DNA of 64,000 nt from Gammaproteobacteria bacterium (GTDB lineage: Bacteria > Pseudomonadota > Gammaproteobacteria > UBA6429 > Thiohalophilaceae), in contig JAOULO010000004.1 of assembly GCA_029881995.1 (NCBI GenBank), positions 1 to 64,000 of the forward strand, read 5' to 3'. How positions within the stretch are numbered: the first letter of the stretch is position 1; the number at the start of each line of letters is the position of its first letter. Of the stretch, positions 53,047 through 62,353 are shown one piece after another. A program made the position numbers and the translations under genes. Below the pieces are notes generated by a model, which worked only from the letters and a program-made list of their open reading frames with translations, had not been told where the DNA came from and did no database searches.

Positions 53047-53640
53047 TGCCTTTTCTGCACGAGCCTCACCGATAATACTCCAGCCGCCTTTAATAACGAC
53101 AAGTGCAATCAAACAACCAATCACCAAATCAGGCAAGCGTGATCCTACGACATAAACCAGAATACCTGCCACAATAGTCCCCAGATTGGCAATCACATCA
53201 TTTTTAGAAAATATCCAGCTGGCACGCATGTGCACTTCACCATCTCGGTGTTTTGAAATCAGCTTAAGACATATCACATTGGCCACCAGCGCAACTAAAC
53301 CAATACCCATCATAAAGGCCGGCTCTGGTTCACTACCATAGATAAAGCGCCGTAACACATCTACCACAACCAACATGCCTAATAAGATTTGTAACACACC
53401 ACTGGCGTATGCTGCTCTAATTTTATGAATTGAAGCACGTCCTACGGCATAGAGCCCAATACCATAGACAGCCGCATCAGCCAGCATGTCCAGTGAGTCG
53501 GCAATCAGTGAAGTGGACTGGGCATAAAGCCCAAATATAAACTCGACTACAAACATCAAGCCATTAATGACCAGCAGAATAATCAACACGGATTTCTGTT
53601 GCTGATCTTTGACTTCTATATGGCAATCACAATTGGACAT
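53041..53640 (-). CDS. Short cation diffusion facilitator-type transporter
   Basis: 199 aa, all membrane domain: six hydrophobic helices with TSLIADSLDMLAD as the helix 2 site and SKNDVIANLGTIV as the helix 5 site. The cytosolic C-terminal domain found in the CDF at 3932 is absent, as in the short DUF-type CDF relatives. The N-terminus MSNCDCHIEV may bind metal. The start codon overlaps the end of the upstream P-loop gene by 14 nt. Confidence 0.82.
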   Translation of the reverse strand: MSNCDCHIEVKDQQQKSVLIILLVINGLMFVVEFIFGLYAQSTSLIADSLDMLADAAVYGIGLYAVGRASIHKIRAAYASGVLQILLGMLVVVDVLRRFIYGSEPEPAFMMGIGLVALVANVICLKLISKHRDGEVHMRASWIFSKNDVIANLGTIVAGILVYVVGSRLPDLVIGCLIALVVIKGGWSIIGEARAEKAS

Positions 53641-54109
53641 GCTTCTCGTTTAACTCTTTCTTATTACCTTCAAAGGTCGTAAATATATTTTGGTGATATT
53701 CATAAGAATATTCATCGTCCCGGTTTTCATATTCCTTTACCCAATCCTGTAACATAGCCAGGTTTTTATCCTGCGCCTCTTTTGATGGGTATTTATGGGG
53801 TTCCCAGGGTCGTTTTCGATTATTATCAAGACAGGCTTCGATCCCTGGATTGAGAAATATCATTTCATTACAGTATTCAGATACCACTTCAATCAGGCTG
53901 CCATAACAACCCTCAATCACCCAGGCTGAATTCGCGTTGATAAACTCGATAACTTCTATTGTTGAATCTTCCACAGGTTTTCTCACACCGGGACTGGCCC
54001 AGCATATGGTATCCAAATCCAGATAGGGTAGATCATGTTGCACAGAGAGGTGTCGAGACAGAGTAGACTTACCTGACCCGGAATTACCAAAAACCAGTAT
54101 TTTTTTCAT
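53627..54109 (-). CDS. P-loop NTPase of adenylate/shikimate kinase-like type
   Basis: 160 aa. Walker A GNSGSGKS near the start (KKILVFGNSGSGKSTLSRHL), then LPYLDLDTICW as substrate/metal site and an Arg-rich loop NNRKRPWEP. This is the build of small nucleoside or metabolite kinases such as the AAA_17/FlaR type; the substrate is not known. Coupled by overlap to the short CDF transporter downstream. Confidence 0.82.
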   Translation of the reverse strand: MKKILVFGNSGSGKSTLSRHLSVQHDLPYLDLDTICWASPGVRKPVEDSTIEVIEFINANSAWVIEGCYGSLIEVVSEYCNEMIFLNPGIEACLDNNRKRPWEPHKYPSKEAQDKNLAMLQDWVKEYENRDDEYSYEYHQNIFTTFEGNKKELNEKHVQL

Positions 54110-54218
54110 TGATTGCCACTCTTCTTTACATGCAATTTTTACCTGTAAAACTAAGTATTAAGTTAATTCCTGAAATTGTCGATAGTTATAAATAATCAGG
54201 GAATAACAGGAGTGTGTT

Positions 54219-55952
54219 ATGGGATCAGCTTATTTTAACAAGGTCGTTTATCTAGTATTTATCATTTTTATCACCTCATGCAGCTCAGATCCACAGGGAT
54301 ATACAGGCGGCTCAGCCTCTGGGGTTGTAATAGATGATTATCTCGCACATGCCACAGTTTGTCTTGATGTTAACCTGAATAAAAAGTGTGACTCGGGTGA
54401 ATCGACGGCCACAACAAACAGTTCTGGTGCCTATACCCTAAGTCATAATCCTGCCAGTGATTTGACCACCTACCCACTGCTTGTCGAGGTGATTCCCGGT
54501 ACGACGCTAAATGGCGGAAAAGCCATTGCTAAAAAATATGTTCTAAATAACCCTCCTGGAGAACATGCTGTCATCAACCCATTGAGTACACTGGTCAGTA
54601 TGGTCATGAATGTCAATCCAGCCCTGACTAAAACACAGGCTGAGGAGATGGTAAAGAAGGAGATTGGCTATTCCTCAAACTCAGGAGTCAGCCTGTTTAA
54701 TGATTTTCTAAAAGAAACCAGTTCTGATTACAAAAAAATCCATGGCCTGGCCCAGGTACTGGCAAGGACCATGGGTAATAAACTGGCCGATATCGAAACA
54801 GCCGCAACGTCTGCTGGCCTTGATGTCGCCAGTCTAAATGGTGAAATTATCCGTTTTACAGCCTTAAAGATTCTGGAAAACATTAACAGCCTGGCCAAAG
54901 TCACATACGCTGAAGTAGTCGCCAATGGTTCTGTTACCGCAACAGCAGCCGATACCCTGGTCAGCGCCAACCCTGTCACTATCGATACCAGCAAAATCAA
55001 ACACGAGATTGAGGCGCAACAGCAAATTTCGAAAATAACAAAGGTTACCGCCTCCACGCTAGTCCAAAACGGCATGATTTATCCTGATAGTAGTTCCGGC
55101 AGCTATGAATATGATTATATAAAAAATGATGGTTCCGGCCGCATGATTGAAGGTTTTTATACCCATAACGGCAGCAGCTTTGTAGCAGAAACCACTGAAA
55201 CCAAGATCCGCCTGAGCTCGACCCACAACTGGATTGAGTACAATAAGTTAGACAGTAATTATCGTTCCTATATAACCGAGAATACAGATGGGACTGTAAC
55301 TGTAACAAGAAAGAATCCGTCTAACACCGATGAAATAATCGATTCCTATACCGTCGCCGGCTCTCAGCTCAGCCTCAGTGGTCAGAAGCTGCGTCTTTTT
55401 GTTAATCACCCGGACACCATCAAGTATTATAATAATTTAACTGACAGCCATGTGTTCTCCGACACCAATAGTAAAGGAATACGATGGAGTTTCACCCAGT
55501 TAAATGACACCTATAATCTATTTACCACCAGCCTGGTACGTGTCAATGCCTCAAATGCAACCGCAACCGCCATGTCACAGATACGCTCTACCGCTAAAGG
55601 TACCAATGTACTCAGCCAGGTAGGTTCCAGTCGCTGGATAGAACTGGTGAACGGCACAGACACTAATTCAGGAACTGCCCATATTTACAGCGACAGCGGC
55701 GGCACCACCACTGTCGCCACCGCCAACTGGTCAGCGTCAACCGTTGGCAGTCATGAAATCATCAAGATTTTAAAACCGGTAGCAGAATTTAATAATCTGT
55801 TTGATAAAGATAGTCCCTATCTGTTCTTTGCACTCTACAGTGGCACGGTTAGGGCCGGTGGTTTTATTCCAACAGGCTATACCAGCAAAGATCAACTGTG
55901 GAGCTTGAATGAAGCGGCGTTTAATGAATACAAAACCGCCCTGTCGCTTTAA
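54219..55952 (+). CDS. Large hypothetical lipoprotein
   Basis: 577 aa; ATG six bases after AGGAG. Signal with lipobox IITSC near residue 21. The first mature part VIDDYLAHATVCLDVNLNKK with KCDSGESTATTNSSGAYTLS is the start of a beta-sandwich with a short Ca-binding-like DxNxNxxCDxGE segment, common in surface lipoproteins. A helical middle part (residues 130-270) and a long Ser/Thr-rich C-terminal half follow. I do not recognise the family. It stands alone. Confidence 0.7.
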   Translation: MGSAYFNKVVYLVFIIFITSCSSDPQGYTGGSASGVVIDDYLAHATVCLDVNLNKKCDSGESTATTNSSGAYTLSHNPASDLTTYPLLVEVIPGTTLNGGKAIAKKYVLNNPPGEHAVINPLSTLVSMVMNVNPALTKTQAEEMVKKEIGYSSNSGVSLFNDFLKETSSDYKKIHGLAQVLARTMGNKLADIETAATSAGLDVASLNGEIIRFTALKILENINSLAKVTYAEVVANGSVTATAADTLVSANPVTIDTSKIKHEIEAQQQISKITKVTASTLVQNGMIYPDSSSGSYEYDYIKNDGSGRMIEGFYTHNGSSFVAETTETKIRLSSTHNWIEYNKLDSNYRSYITENTDGTVTVTRKNPSNTDEIIDSYTVAGSQLSLSGQKLRLFVNHPDTIKYYNNLTDSHVFSDTNSKGIRWSFTQLNDTYNLFTTSLVRVNASNATATAMSQIRSTAKGTNVLSQVGSSRWIELVNGTDTNSGTAHIYSDSGGTTTVATANWSASTVGSHEIIKILKPVAEFNNLFDKDSPYLFFALYSGTVRAGGFIPTGYTSKDQLWSLNEAAFNEYKTALSL

Positions 55953-55968
55953 GGCAGGGTGATTGTGT

Positions 55969-56481
55969 TTAGTAACTGTGTCGATAGAGACAACAAAGCT
56001 CATCCTTAAACATAAATTCTTTTTCGAAGCTTGCCCCTAGCGACTCGGCCAGTTTAATAGAGTTGGTATTTTTTTTGTCGATTAAGCTAATGAGTCGCCA
56101 ATCAGGAAAATACTCAAGGGCAATGGCCTTGACGGCCAGCGCCGCCTCTTTGGCAAAACCTTTACCCCAGTACTGACGAGACAGTGCCCAGGCGATCTCC
56201 GGCTCTGGCCATTCGCCCGGATACCACAGACCGGTATAACCTAAAACAGCACCACTTTGTTTTTCTTCCAATGCATAAGGCCCATAGCCTCGTAGTGTCC
56301 AGTGCCCCACCATGGTTGCCATGGTGCGCCAGGTTTCCGCATCATCCAGAGTTCGCTTTATAGTAAACCGCACTACCGCTTCATCAGAATATAATTGATA
56401 CAAATCCTACCAGTCTTTTTCCTCGAATGTGCGCAGGGTAAGCCGGTCGGTTTCCAGTTGCTCTGGTATCTTTAAATTCAT
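55969..56481 (-). pseudogene. GNAT acetyltransferase gene interrupted by an amber codon
   Basis: From the ATG at 56481, with GGAG eight bases before it, the frame reads MNLKIPEQLETDRLTLRTFE and then EKDW, a normal GNAT start, but codon 25 is TAG (56407-56409). After it the frame continues DLYQLYSDEAVVRFT to a complete GNAT end with acetyl-CoA loop QYWGKGFAKEAALA and GASFEKEF. No other start gives a full protein; a TTG two codons after the stop has no ribosome site. A single-base change of TAG would restore the gene. It may be a recent pseudogene or be read through. Confidence 0.8.
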
Positions 56482-56651
56482 TCCACACACTCCATTGTCT
56501 TACCTAAGCTGTTTCTAATTGAATTCTTGTCAAGTCTATCACAGTAATTCTGATTTCAGAGTAGCCACATCATGAATAAAGTTTTATAGTGGTTGAGCAC
56601 AGACGTTCGAGTAAGAAAACTATTTTAATAAACACTTACAAGGATATCGTC

Positions 56652-58349
56652 ATGAAAAAAGACTCTGATAATAATAAACAGGCTGCACTTCAATCACCTT
56701 CCCGTCGCCGTTTTTTAAATGATTCCTGCGCCCTTTCCATCGGTGGGCTGGCCATGGGAACTGTAGGCGGTGGGGTATTATTACCTTCCAAAACTGTTCA
56801 CGCCAATCATCTCGATTTGACTCAATTCAGGATCCTCAAGGCTGAAACCGGTGAAGACCGGCAGGAACAGGTTTATGAATTGCGTAAGCGGGTTGCCAGA
56901 TATTATAAAAACCTGCCCCTGGTCGATCACCCAAACAACGGTGATGATAGTGCCTATGACACACGCATCGGCAGCTTTACCAAGAGCCTGCCCCATAACG
57001 CACTGGGTGAAGTGGATCAGGGTGTTTATGACACCTATCTCACAGCCATCGAAACCGGTGACCGGGATCTGTTTGACACCATCCCCACTCCCGGCAATAT
57101 CACCCTGCGTAATATCGAAAACATCTGGTCCATGGACTATCTTGGCCCCGATTCCCATAACACCAGCATGCCACCGGCCCCGGCCATTGCCAGCGCAGAA
57201 CATGCCAGTGAATTTGCAGAGCTCTACTGGCAGGCACTGACCCGTGATATTCCTTTTTCTGAATACGACAACAATAAGGATATTGAGGCTGCCGCTAAAG
57301 ATCTTTCCAATATGACCGATTTTCGCGGACCCAAGCAGGGTGGCATTGTCACTCCGAGCACCCTGTTCCGTGGCTTTACCCAGGGCGATGTTATCGGCCC
57401 GTTCATCTCACAGTTCCTGTTAAAAGATATCCCTTATGGTGCCATGCTGGTGCAACAGCGCATGATCACCTCCCCCGAAGGACAGGACTATGTCACTACT
57501 TATGATGACTGGCTCAACCAGCAGAACGGTACTGTCGGCAAAGTGAAGATCAACGATCCGGTACATCGTTATCTGCATAATGGCCGCAACATGGGTGAAT
57601 ATGTGGGGCGTGACTTTTTATACCAGCCCTATCTGAATGCCGCACTGATCCTGACTCGTGGTCTGAAGATGCCACTGGATCCCAACAACCCCTATAACAA
57701 ACCCAATAAGCCAAGCCAGCATGGGCATAACACCTTTGGTGGTCACCATATTTATCACCTGGTGGTACGCATCGCCAACATCGCCCAGAAACACGCCTGG
57801 TATCAGAAGTGGGCCGTGCATCGTCGTCTACGTCCGGAAGAATATGGTGGCCGAGTACACAACCATGTTAACGGTGTAGCAGATTACCCCATGCACGATG
57901 ACCTGCTGGGCTCAGAAGCCATCTCTCGTGTCAAAGCCCGTTGGGGATCTTACCTGTTACCACAACAATACCCCGAAGGTGTACCACCCCATCCTGCTTA
58001 TCCAGCCGGTCACGCCACCATTGCCGGTGCCTGCGCCACCATGTTAAAGGCCTTTATGGATGAAAATGCCGTGATACCCAACCCGGTGGTCGCCAATGCA
58101 GACGGTACAGAGTTAGTACCTTATGTTGGTGAACCGCTAACCGTGGGCAACGAGATCAACAAGCTTGCTTCCAATATCTCCATCGGTCGTGATACCGCCG
58201 GGGTACACTGGCGTTCTGACTCAGTGGAAGGTATGAAGCTGGGTGAAGGCATTGCCATCAATGTACTGCGTGACCTGCGACACGGTTATTATGAAAAGTT
58301 CGAAGGTTTTCATTTAACCAAGTTTGATGGAACACAGATTATCGTTTAG
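56652..58349 (+). CDS. Tat-exported vanadium-dependent haloperoxidase (PAP2 superfamily)
   Basis: 565 aa from the ATG at 56652, seven bases after AAGGA. The N-terminus holds a twin-arginine signal (SRRRFLNDSCALSIGG), ending near VHAN. The catalytic half shows the vanadate site: KWAVHRRLRPEEYGG (Lys, Arg), HPAYPAGHATIAGAC (general His) and IGRDTAGVHWRSDS (Arg and the His that binds vanadium). Such enzymes oxidise halides with hydrogen peroxide; acid phosphatases share the fold. Folded export through Tat fits a metal cofactor. Monocistronic, with a terminator after it. Confidence 0.9.
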   Translation: MKKDSDNNKQAALQSPSRRRFLNDSCALSIGGLAMGTVGGGVLLPSKTVHANHLDLTQFRILKAETGEDRQEQVYELRKRVARYYKNLPLVDHPNNGDDSAYDTRIGSFTKSLPHNALGEVDQGVYDTYLTAIETGDRDLFDTIPTPGNITLRNIENIWSMDYLGPDSHNTSMPPAPAIASAEHASEFAELYWQALTRDIPFSEYDNNKDIEAAAKDLSNMTDFRGPKQGGIVTPSTLFRGFTQGDVIGPFISQFLLKDIPYGAMLVQQRMITSPEGQDYVTTYDDWLNQQNGTVGKVKINDPVHRYLHNGRNMGEYVGRDFLYQPYLNAALILTRGLKMPLDPNNPYNKPNKPSQHGHNTFGGHHIYHLVVRIANIAQKHAWYQKWAVHRRLRPEEYGGRVHNHVNGVADYPMHDDLLGSEAISRVKARWGSYLLPQQYPEGVPPHPAYPAGHATIAGACATMLKAFMDENAVIPNPVVANADGTELVPYVGEPLTVGNEINKLASNISIGRDTAGVHWRSDSVEGMKLGEGIAINVLRDLRHGYYEKFEGFHLTKFDGTQIIV

Positions 58350-58367
58350 ACAGTCCATTTTTAGATC

Positions 58368-58396
58368 AGGGCGGTGTATTTACATCGCCCTTTTTT
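58368..58396 (+). terminator. Rho-independent terminator of the haloperoxidase gene
   Basis: AGGGCGGTGTA/TACATCGCCCT forms an 11-bp stem with one wobble pair and a two-base tip, followed by TTTTTT, 19 nt after the stop. Confidence 0.85.
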
Positions 58397-58437
58397 ATTT
58401 ATAATTATAGGTATTAAATATAGGAACAAACTAGAGA

Positions 58438-59097
58438 ATGGATCAAATCCTTATATATTCAGACAGCCTCACTTGGGGGATTATTCCAAACACAAGAAAT
58501 CGACTCCCATTTGACAAAAGGTGGCCAGGAGTATTTGAAAAATCTTTAATCGACTTGGGCAATCACATCCGTGTTATTGAAAATTGTCTTAATGGTCGAC
58601 GGACGGCCTGGCAAGACCCTTTCAAAGAGGGGCGAGATGGTGCAGCAGGTTTGGCACAAGTCATTGAGATGCATACGCCACTAAAGCTGGTAATTTTAAT
58701 GCTTGGTACAAATGATTTTCAACGCACACATAATAATAACGCATGGTTATCTGCTCAAGCTATGGCAAAACTTGTCAATATAATACGTCAGGCTCCTATA
58801 GAGCCCGGTATGCCTGTTCCCGATATTATGATTGTATCACCACCCAAAATTACTCAACCAATGGGGCCAATAGCAGATAAATTCGATGGCGCTGAAAACA
58901 GGGACATTGGCCTTGCTCAGGAACTGAAAAATATTGCTCGGGAAAACGCTGTCTTTTATTTTGATTCAGCAAGTGTGACCAAAGCAAGCACGGTAGATGG
59001 GATTCATCTCGACCAGGATCAACATCTTGTGCTGGGAAAAGCTATTGCCGAAGCAGTTTCTAATAACTTTACTTTCAATTCAAACAATGAAGCATAG
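58438..59097 (+). CDS. SGNH/GDSL-family hydrolase
   Basis: 219 aa. Block I reads YSDSLTWGI (Ser nucleophile, Ser replacing the usual Gly before Asp), block III LMLGTNDF, and block V STVDGIHLDQDQH with Asp and His. No signal peptide, so cytosolic. Related to arylesterases/lysophospholipase-like GDSL proteins acting on small esters or acetylated sugars. The surrounding 4 kb is more AT-rich than the rest of the window. Confidence 0.87.
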   Translation: MDQILIYSDSLTWGIIPNTRNRLPFDKRWPGVFEKSLIDLGNHIRVIENCLNGRRTAWQDPFKEGRDGAAGLAQVIEMHTPLKLVILMLGTNDFQRTHNNNAWLSAQAMAKLVNIIRQAPIEPGMPVPDIMIVSPPKITQPMGPIADKFDGAENRDIGLAQELKNIARENAVFYFDSASVTKASTVDGIHLDQDQHLVLGKAIAEAVSNNFTFNSNNEA

Positions 59098-59139
59098 GTA
59101 TTTAAATACAACTATTAAATACTCAACGGTAAATCCAAC

Positions 59140-59394
59140 ATGCCAGAAATCGAGTTCTCGAAAGAAGAAATAGAAACTATCGTAAGGAAAATTCAGCTCT
59201 ATTTCAAAGAAGAGCTGGATACCGACATTGGGCAATTCGATGCCCAATTTCTACTCGATTTTTTTTCCGAAGAAGTAGGTAGTTATTTTTATAACCGTGG
59301 CCTGCATGATGCCCAAACAATACTGGAAAAACGCATGGAAGACATCACAGATGCGATTTACGAATTACAAAAAATCACTGAGTTTAGAAAATAG
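59140..59394 (+). CDS. DUF2164 family protein
   Basis: 84 aa. The sequence IEFSKEEIETIVRKIQLYFK with LDTDIGQFDAQFLLDFFSEE and YFYNRGLHDAQ fits DUF2164, a family of small, largely helical proteins of unknown function. It follows the SGNH hydrolase gene by 42 nt. No clear ribosome site. Confidence 0.82.
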   Translation: MPEIEFSKEEIETIVRKIQLYFKEELDTDIGQFDAQFLLDFFSEEVGSYFYNRGLHDAQTILEKRMEDITDAIYELQKITEFRK

Positions 59395-59524
59395 TTTATA
59401 ATCATAATAGCTACACATATTGTCACATATAGACTGCGTGTTTATTAGCCGGATAGCTTAAACAGGCTTCAATTTCCTGTTTTCCAAAACCTGCGGGATG
59501 GCGTTAATTGTGGAGAGGAAAATA

Positions 59525-59776
59525 ATGTTTCGATATTTAGTAATAGCAATCCATACACCACAATTCAGACCTCTGCTTTAGAAGCACATCGAGCATTCTT
59601 AGAGTATTAAGAAAAATGGGTGTCTTAAACTTGCAAGCCCTATTACAGATAAAACGGGTGGAGCCTACTTACTAAGAGCTTCCAGTTATAAAGAAACACA
59701 AGAATTAGCGTTTACTGGCCCTTTGCACACAACAAAATCATCAACCTTAGTTGTATATGAATGGAATATAACATAG
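59525..59776 (+). pseudogene. Decayed YciI-family gene
   Basis: ATG at 59525 follows a ribosome site (GGAGAGG) and reads MFRYLVIAIHTPQFRP, then is broken by a stop. With frame changes, homology resumes as EAHRAFLE and finally, in a frame ending with TAG at 59774-59776, as KLASPITDKTGGAYLLRASS, then TQELAFTGPLHTT and LVVYEW. These are the segments of a YciI-type protein in the right order and length (about 80 residues). At least two frameshifts/stops separate them, so the gene cannot give a normal product. The rest of the interval 59395-59790 shows nothing else. Confidence 0.75.
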
Positions 59777-59790
59777 CAAGCAGCTCAACA

Positions 59791-60354
59791 ATGCGTTTAA
59801 GCAATATCAAAGTACTGTGCCTGTGTGGGAGCTTACGGCGAGCCTCTTATAATGCGGCATTGATACATAGCCTTCCACACTTATCACCCGATAATGTTGA
59901 GCTAGTTAATTTTACCGAAATGAGTAATCTTCCACTTTTCAACCCTGACCGTGAAAATGAAATGATTAGTTCTGTCACTAATCTCAAAGAAAAAGTAGCT
60001 GCAGCCCATGGTTTAATCATAGCGAGCCCTGAATATGCTCATGGGATAAGTGGAGTACTGAAAAACGCCCTGGATTGGTTAGTCAGTACTGAAGCATTCC
60101 CAGGCATGCCAATCGCCTTGCTAAACACTTCACCACGGGCCTCTCATGCTCAAGAAGCACTTAGAGAGGTACTCAAAACAATGTCGGGAATAGTGGTGGA
60201 AGAGGCTTCCATATCTATACCACTACTTGGCAGCAATCTTGACACCGATGGAATCATCAATCACCCGGTAATTTCTGAAAATATACACAGGGCGTTAATT
60301 ACCTTTAATAAATGGATTGTAAAGTATAGCGAGACAGAGGGTCACGTTAATTAA
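59791..60354 (+). CDS. NAD(P)H-dependent FMN reductase family protein
   Basis: 187 aa from the ATG at 59791; an ATG 30 nt upstream lies in the tail of the decayed YciI gene and adds residues not typical of the family. Flavodoxin-like fold: VLCLCGSLRRASYNAALI (FMN phosphate loop), IIASPEYAHGISGVLKNALD and NTSPRASHAQEAL. Relatives reduce quinones, azo dyes or chromate. It precedes two unknown genes in the AT-rich accessory stretch. Confidence 0.87.
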   Translation: MRLSNIKVLCLCGSLRRASYNAALIHSLPHLSPDNVELVNFTEMSNLPLFNPDRENEMISSVTNLKEKVAAAHGLIIASPEYAHGISGVLKNALDWLVSTEAFPGMPIALLNTSPRASHAQEALREVLKTMSGIVVEEASISIPLLGSNLDTDGIINHPVISENIHRALITFNKWIVKYSETEGHVN

Positions 60355-60369
60355 ACTGCCGTATGTAAA

Positions 60370-60678
60370 ATGAAAATATACCCGATTAATAATGAAAACC
60401 ATCAACTACACGCGTTTGAAATAGATAATTCAATAATAAATAGAAAACGAGTATTCAAAATAATAAGCTCAATCGATGGTGTCAACATTACAAAAAAACC
60501 GAAAAGGATTTTTTCATGGTTTCGAGAAAGCGTATTCTGTGAATTTGAGATTAATGGAATTCAATTCGAAATTGAAGAACCTTTTGGAGATAACTCACGG
60601 TATTGGGTAGGGAAAAGTAAACATGGTGGATATTGTGATGAACTTCTACTTGTTGCAGATGCTTTTAGAAATGCCTGA
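60370..60678 (+). CDS. Hypothetical protein
   Basis: 102 aa, soluble, starting MKIYPINNENHQLHAFEIDN. Alternating beta-like segments (VFCEFEINGIQFEIEEPFGD, YWVGKSKHGG) and a short C-terminal helix (ELLLVADAFRNA). I do not recognise it. It begins 15 nt after the FMN reductase stop and may be cotranscribed. Strongly AT-rich codon use compared with the core genes of this window. Confidence 0.55.
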   Translation: MKIYPINNENHQLHAFEIDNSIINRKRVFKIISSIDGVNITKKPKRIFSWFRESVFCEFEINGIQFEIEEPFGDNSRYWVGKSKHGGYCDELLLVADAFRNA

Positions 60679-60769
60679 CCATTTTAATTGAACTAGTTAT
60701 AGAATGATGTTTTGAACACAATCAAAAAATCACGCTACCGTTAAACTCCCCTCAGGACAACTTAAAGAA

Positions 60770-61165
60770 ATGGACTCACCTTTAATTCTTAATTTACTTT
60801 GGCTTATACCAACATCGATTTGGCTAGCCACAAGAAACCTACCATTACCTAATAGAAGTATATTCAGGGGGATTTCATTCGGCTTAGTCGTTTCACCCGC
60901 CTCAATTGGCTTATATGCTCTTTATTATGTTGGGCCAATAGCAGCCATCCCTGGCATGTTAGGCCTTGTACTTTCCATGTTTCACGGTGCGGCTGGTTAT
61001 AACATTGCAGTTGCGTTTAATCTAGTTCCTTCTAACAGGGTTTTAATTGGTGCTGCTCAAATACCTGTTGAATTAATTAACTCGTTTATTTGGGCAAGTG
61101 TGTATGGGCTAATTGGCTATATATATGGTCATTTTAAAATTATAAAGTACTCTAAAAATATATAA
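60770..61165 (+). CDS. Small integral membrane protein
   Basis: 131 aa with about four hydrophobic helices (ILNLLWLIPTSIWLATRN, GLVVSPASIGLYALYYV, IAAIPGMLGLVLSMFHG, LINSFIWASVYGLIGYIYG). No family recognised. It lies in the AT-rich accessory stretch, about 90 nt after the preceding gene, and has no convincing ribosome site. Confidence 0.55.
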   Translation: MDSPLILNLLWLIPTSIWLATRNLPLPNRSIFRGISFGLVVSPASIGLYALYYVGPIAAIPGMLGLVLSMFHGAAGYNIAVAFNLVPSNRVLIGAAQIPVELINSFIWASVYGLIGYIYGHFKIIKYSKNI

Positions 61166-61236
61166 CGCTCTGCCCTAGAAAACCATTTTAACTATGATTT
61201 AGTTTGTGCTGTACTGGTTTTATAAAGTAACTAATT

Positions 61237-61833
61237 CTACAACTCCCTAAAGCCTGGCTGACTTTCAATCCGCTGCATCCATGCCTTTACACTCTCATAT
61301 TTACCAAGCTCAAACCCACCCTCTGCTGCACAATGAGTGTAGGCGTACAGGGATATATCGGCGATGGAATAAGTGTTGGTGACAAAGTAGTCATTCTTTG
61401 ACAAGTGCTGTTCTATGATATCCAGGGCGCGATACCCTCCCTCATGCAGGACTGGTATTTCCGCAAGGCGATCATTACCGGCTGGTAGAATGTGTTTAAT
61501 GAATCGGGCCACGGCAATATAGCGTTCATGGCTGTATTGCTCCCAGAACAACCAACTCAAGGTCTGTGCTCGAAGATAGGGATTATCAGTTAAATAGGGT
61601 GTTCCCTCCGCCAGATAACAGAGGATAGCATTGGATTCGACAAGGTATTTCTTGGGCCCTATCTCCAGGATCGGCACCTGACCAGCCGGGTTCATGGCAA
61701 GAAATGCAGGGGTAAGTGTCTCACCTTTTAACAGATTAATCTCATGCCATTCATAGTGTTCTTCTAACTGCTCAAGCAACAGTCGAACTTTATAACAATT
61801 ACCAGAAATGGACATTCCATATACTTTATACAC
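61237..61833 (-). CDS. Glutathione S-transferase
   Basis: 198 aa. GTG start at 61833, seven bases after GGGAGG. Thioredoxin-like N-terminal domain with SGNCYKVRLLLEQL, the cis-Pro segment NPAGQVPILEI and the glutathione-binding LVESNAILCYLAEG; helical C-terminal domain with YSIADISLYAYTH as the N-capping motif. The first-domain Ser in MSISGNCYK could be the catalytic residue. Substrate unknown. Confidence 0.9.
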   Translation of the reverse strand: MYKVYGMSISGNCYKVRLLLEQLEEHYEWHEINLLKGETLTPAFLAMNPAGQVPILEIGPKKYLVESNAILCYLAEGTPYLTDNPYLRAQTLSWLFWEQYSHERYIAVARFIKHILPAGNDRLAEIPVLHEGGYRALDIIEQHLSKNDYFVTNTYSIADISLYAYTHCAAEGGFELGKYESVKAWMQRIESQPGFREL

Positions 61834-61958
61834 TGTAAAACCTCCCTTTTTTCTTTTATATTATTATAAATTCTCAAGAATATATATTGTGTCTTTTTTA
61901 TCCAGGCAAGGTTAAAAACTACAGAAATTTTTACCGATGATGTACAGGACAGACAATA

Positions 61959-62330
61959 ATGGAAATCGTTAAATCCAAACAAACGGATTTTGGTGAATTT
62001 ATTTTTCTTGATGAACATGTCGTCGTGGCAGAAGCAAAATCAAAAGTTAACATTGACGCCAGTAAAGTCAAAGAGGCCATAGAGTTAATAGAAAATGAAT
62101 TTAATGACAGTTACGCCATCATTCTTAGTAGAAAACGTGAATATTCAGTTCAACCTGTAGAGGTTTATAAATATTTTGCCAGCCTGCCCCGCTTAAAGGC
62201 TCTTGCTATCGTTCTTTTTCGTCAACTAGATATCCTACCGGATAATATGGAACAACGACTTTATAATGGCCCTGTTCAAAAATTTGAATCGATTGAATCT
62301 GCACATGCCTGGTTAAAGACATTTTTCTAA
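61959..62330 (+). CDS. Hypothetical protein, possibly STAS/SpoIIAA-like
   Basis: 123 aa, soluble. Order of strands and helices (FIFLDEHVVVAEAKSKVNID, SKVKEAIELIENEF, YAIILSRKREYSVQP, ALAIVLFR, IESAHAWLKTFF) recalls the SpoIIAA-like/STAS fold: a central short-strand core and the final 'ESxxxAxxWL' helix. This is a fold guess only. It is divergent from the glutathione transferase gene and followed by a shared terminator. Confidence 0.6.
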   Translation: MEIVKSKQTDFGEFIFLDEHVVVAEAKSKVNIDASKVKEAIELIENEFNDSYAIILSRKREYSVQPVEVYKYFASLPRLKALAIVLFRQLDILPDNMEQRLYNGPVQKFESIESAHAWLKTFF

Positions 62331-62353
62331 ATGCGAATTACCAAAATTGGTAT

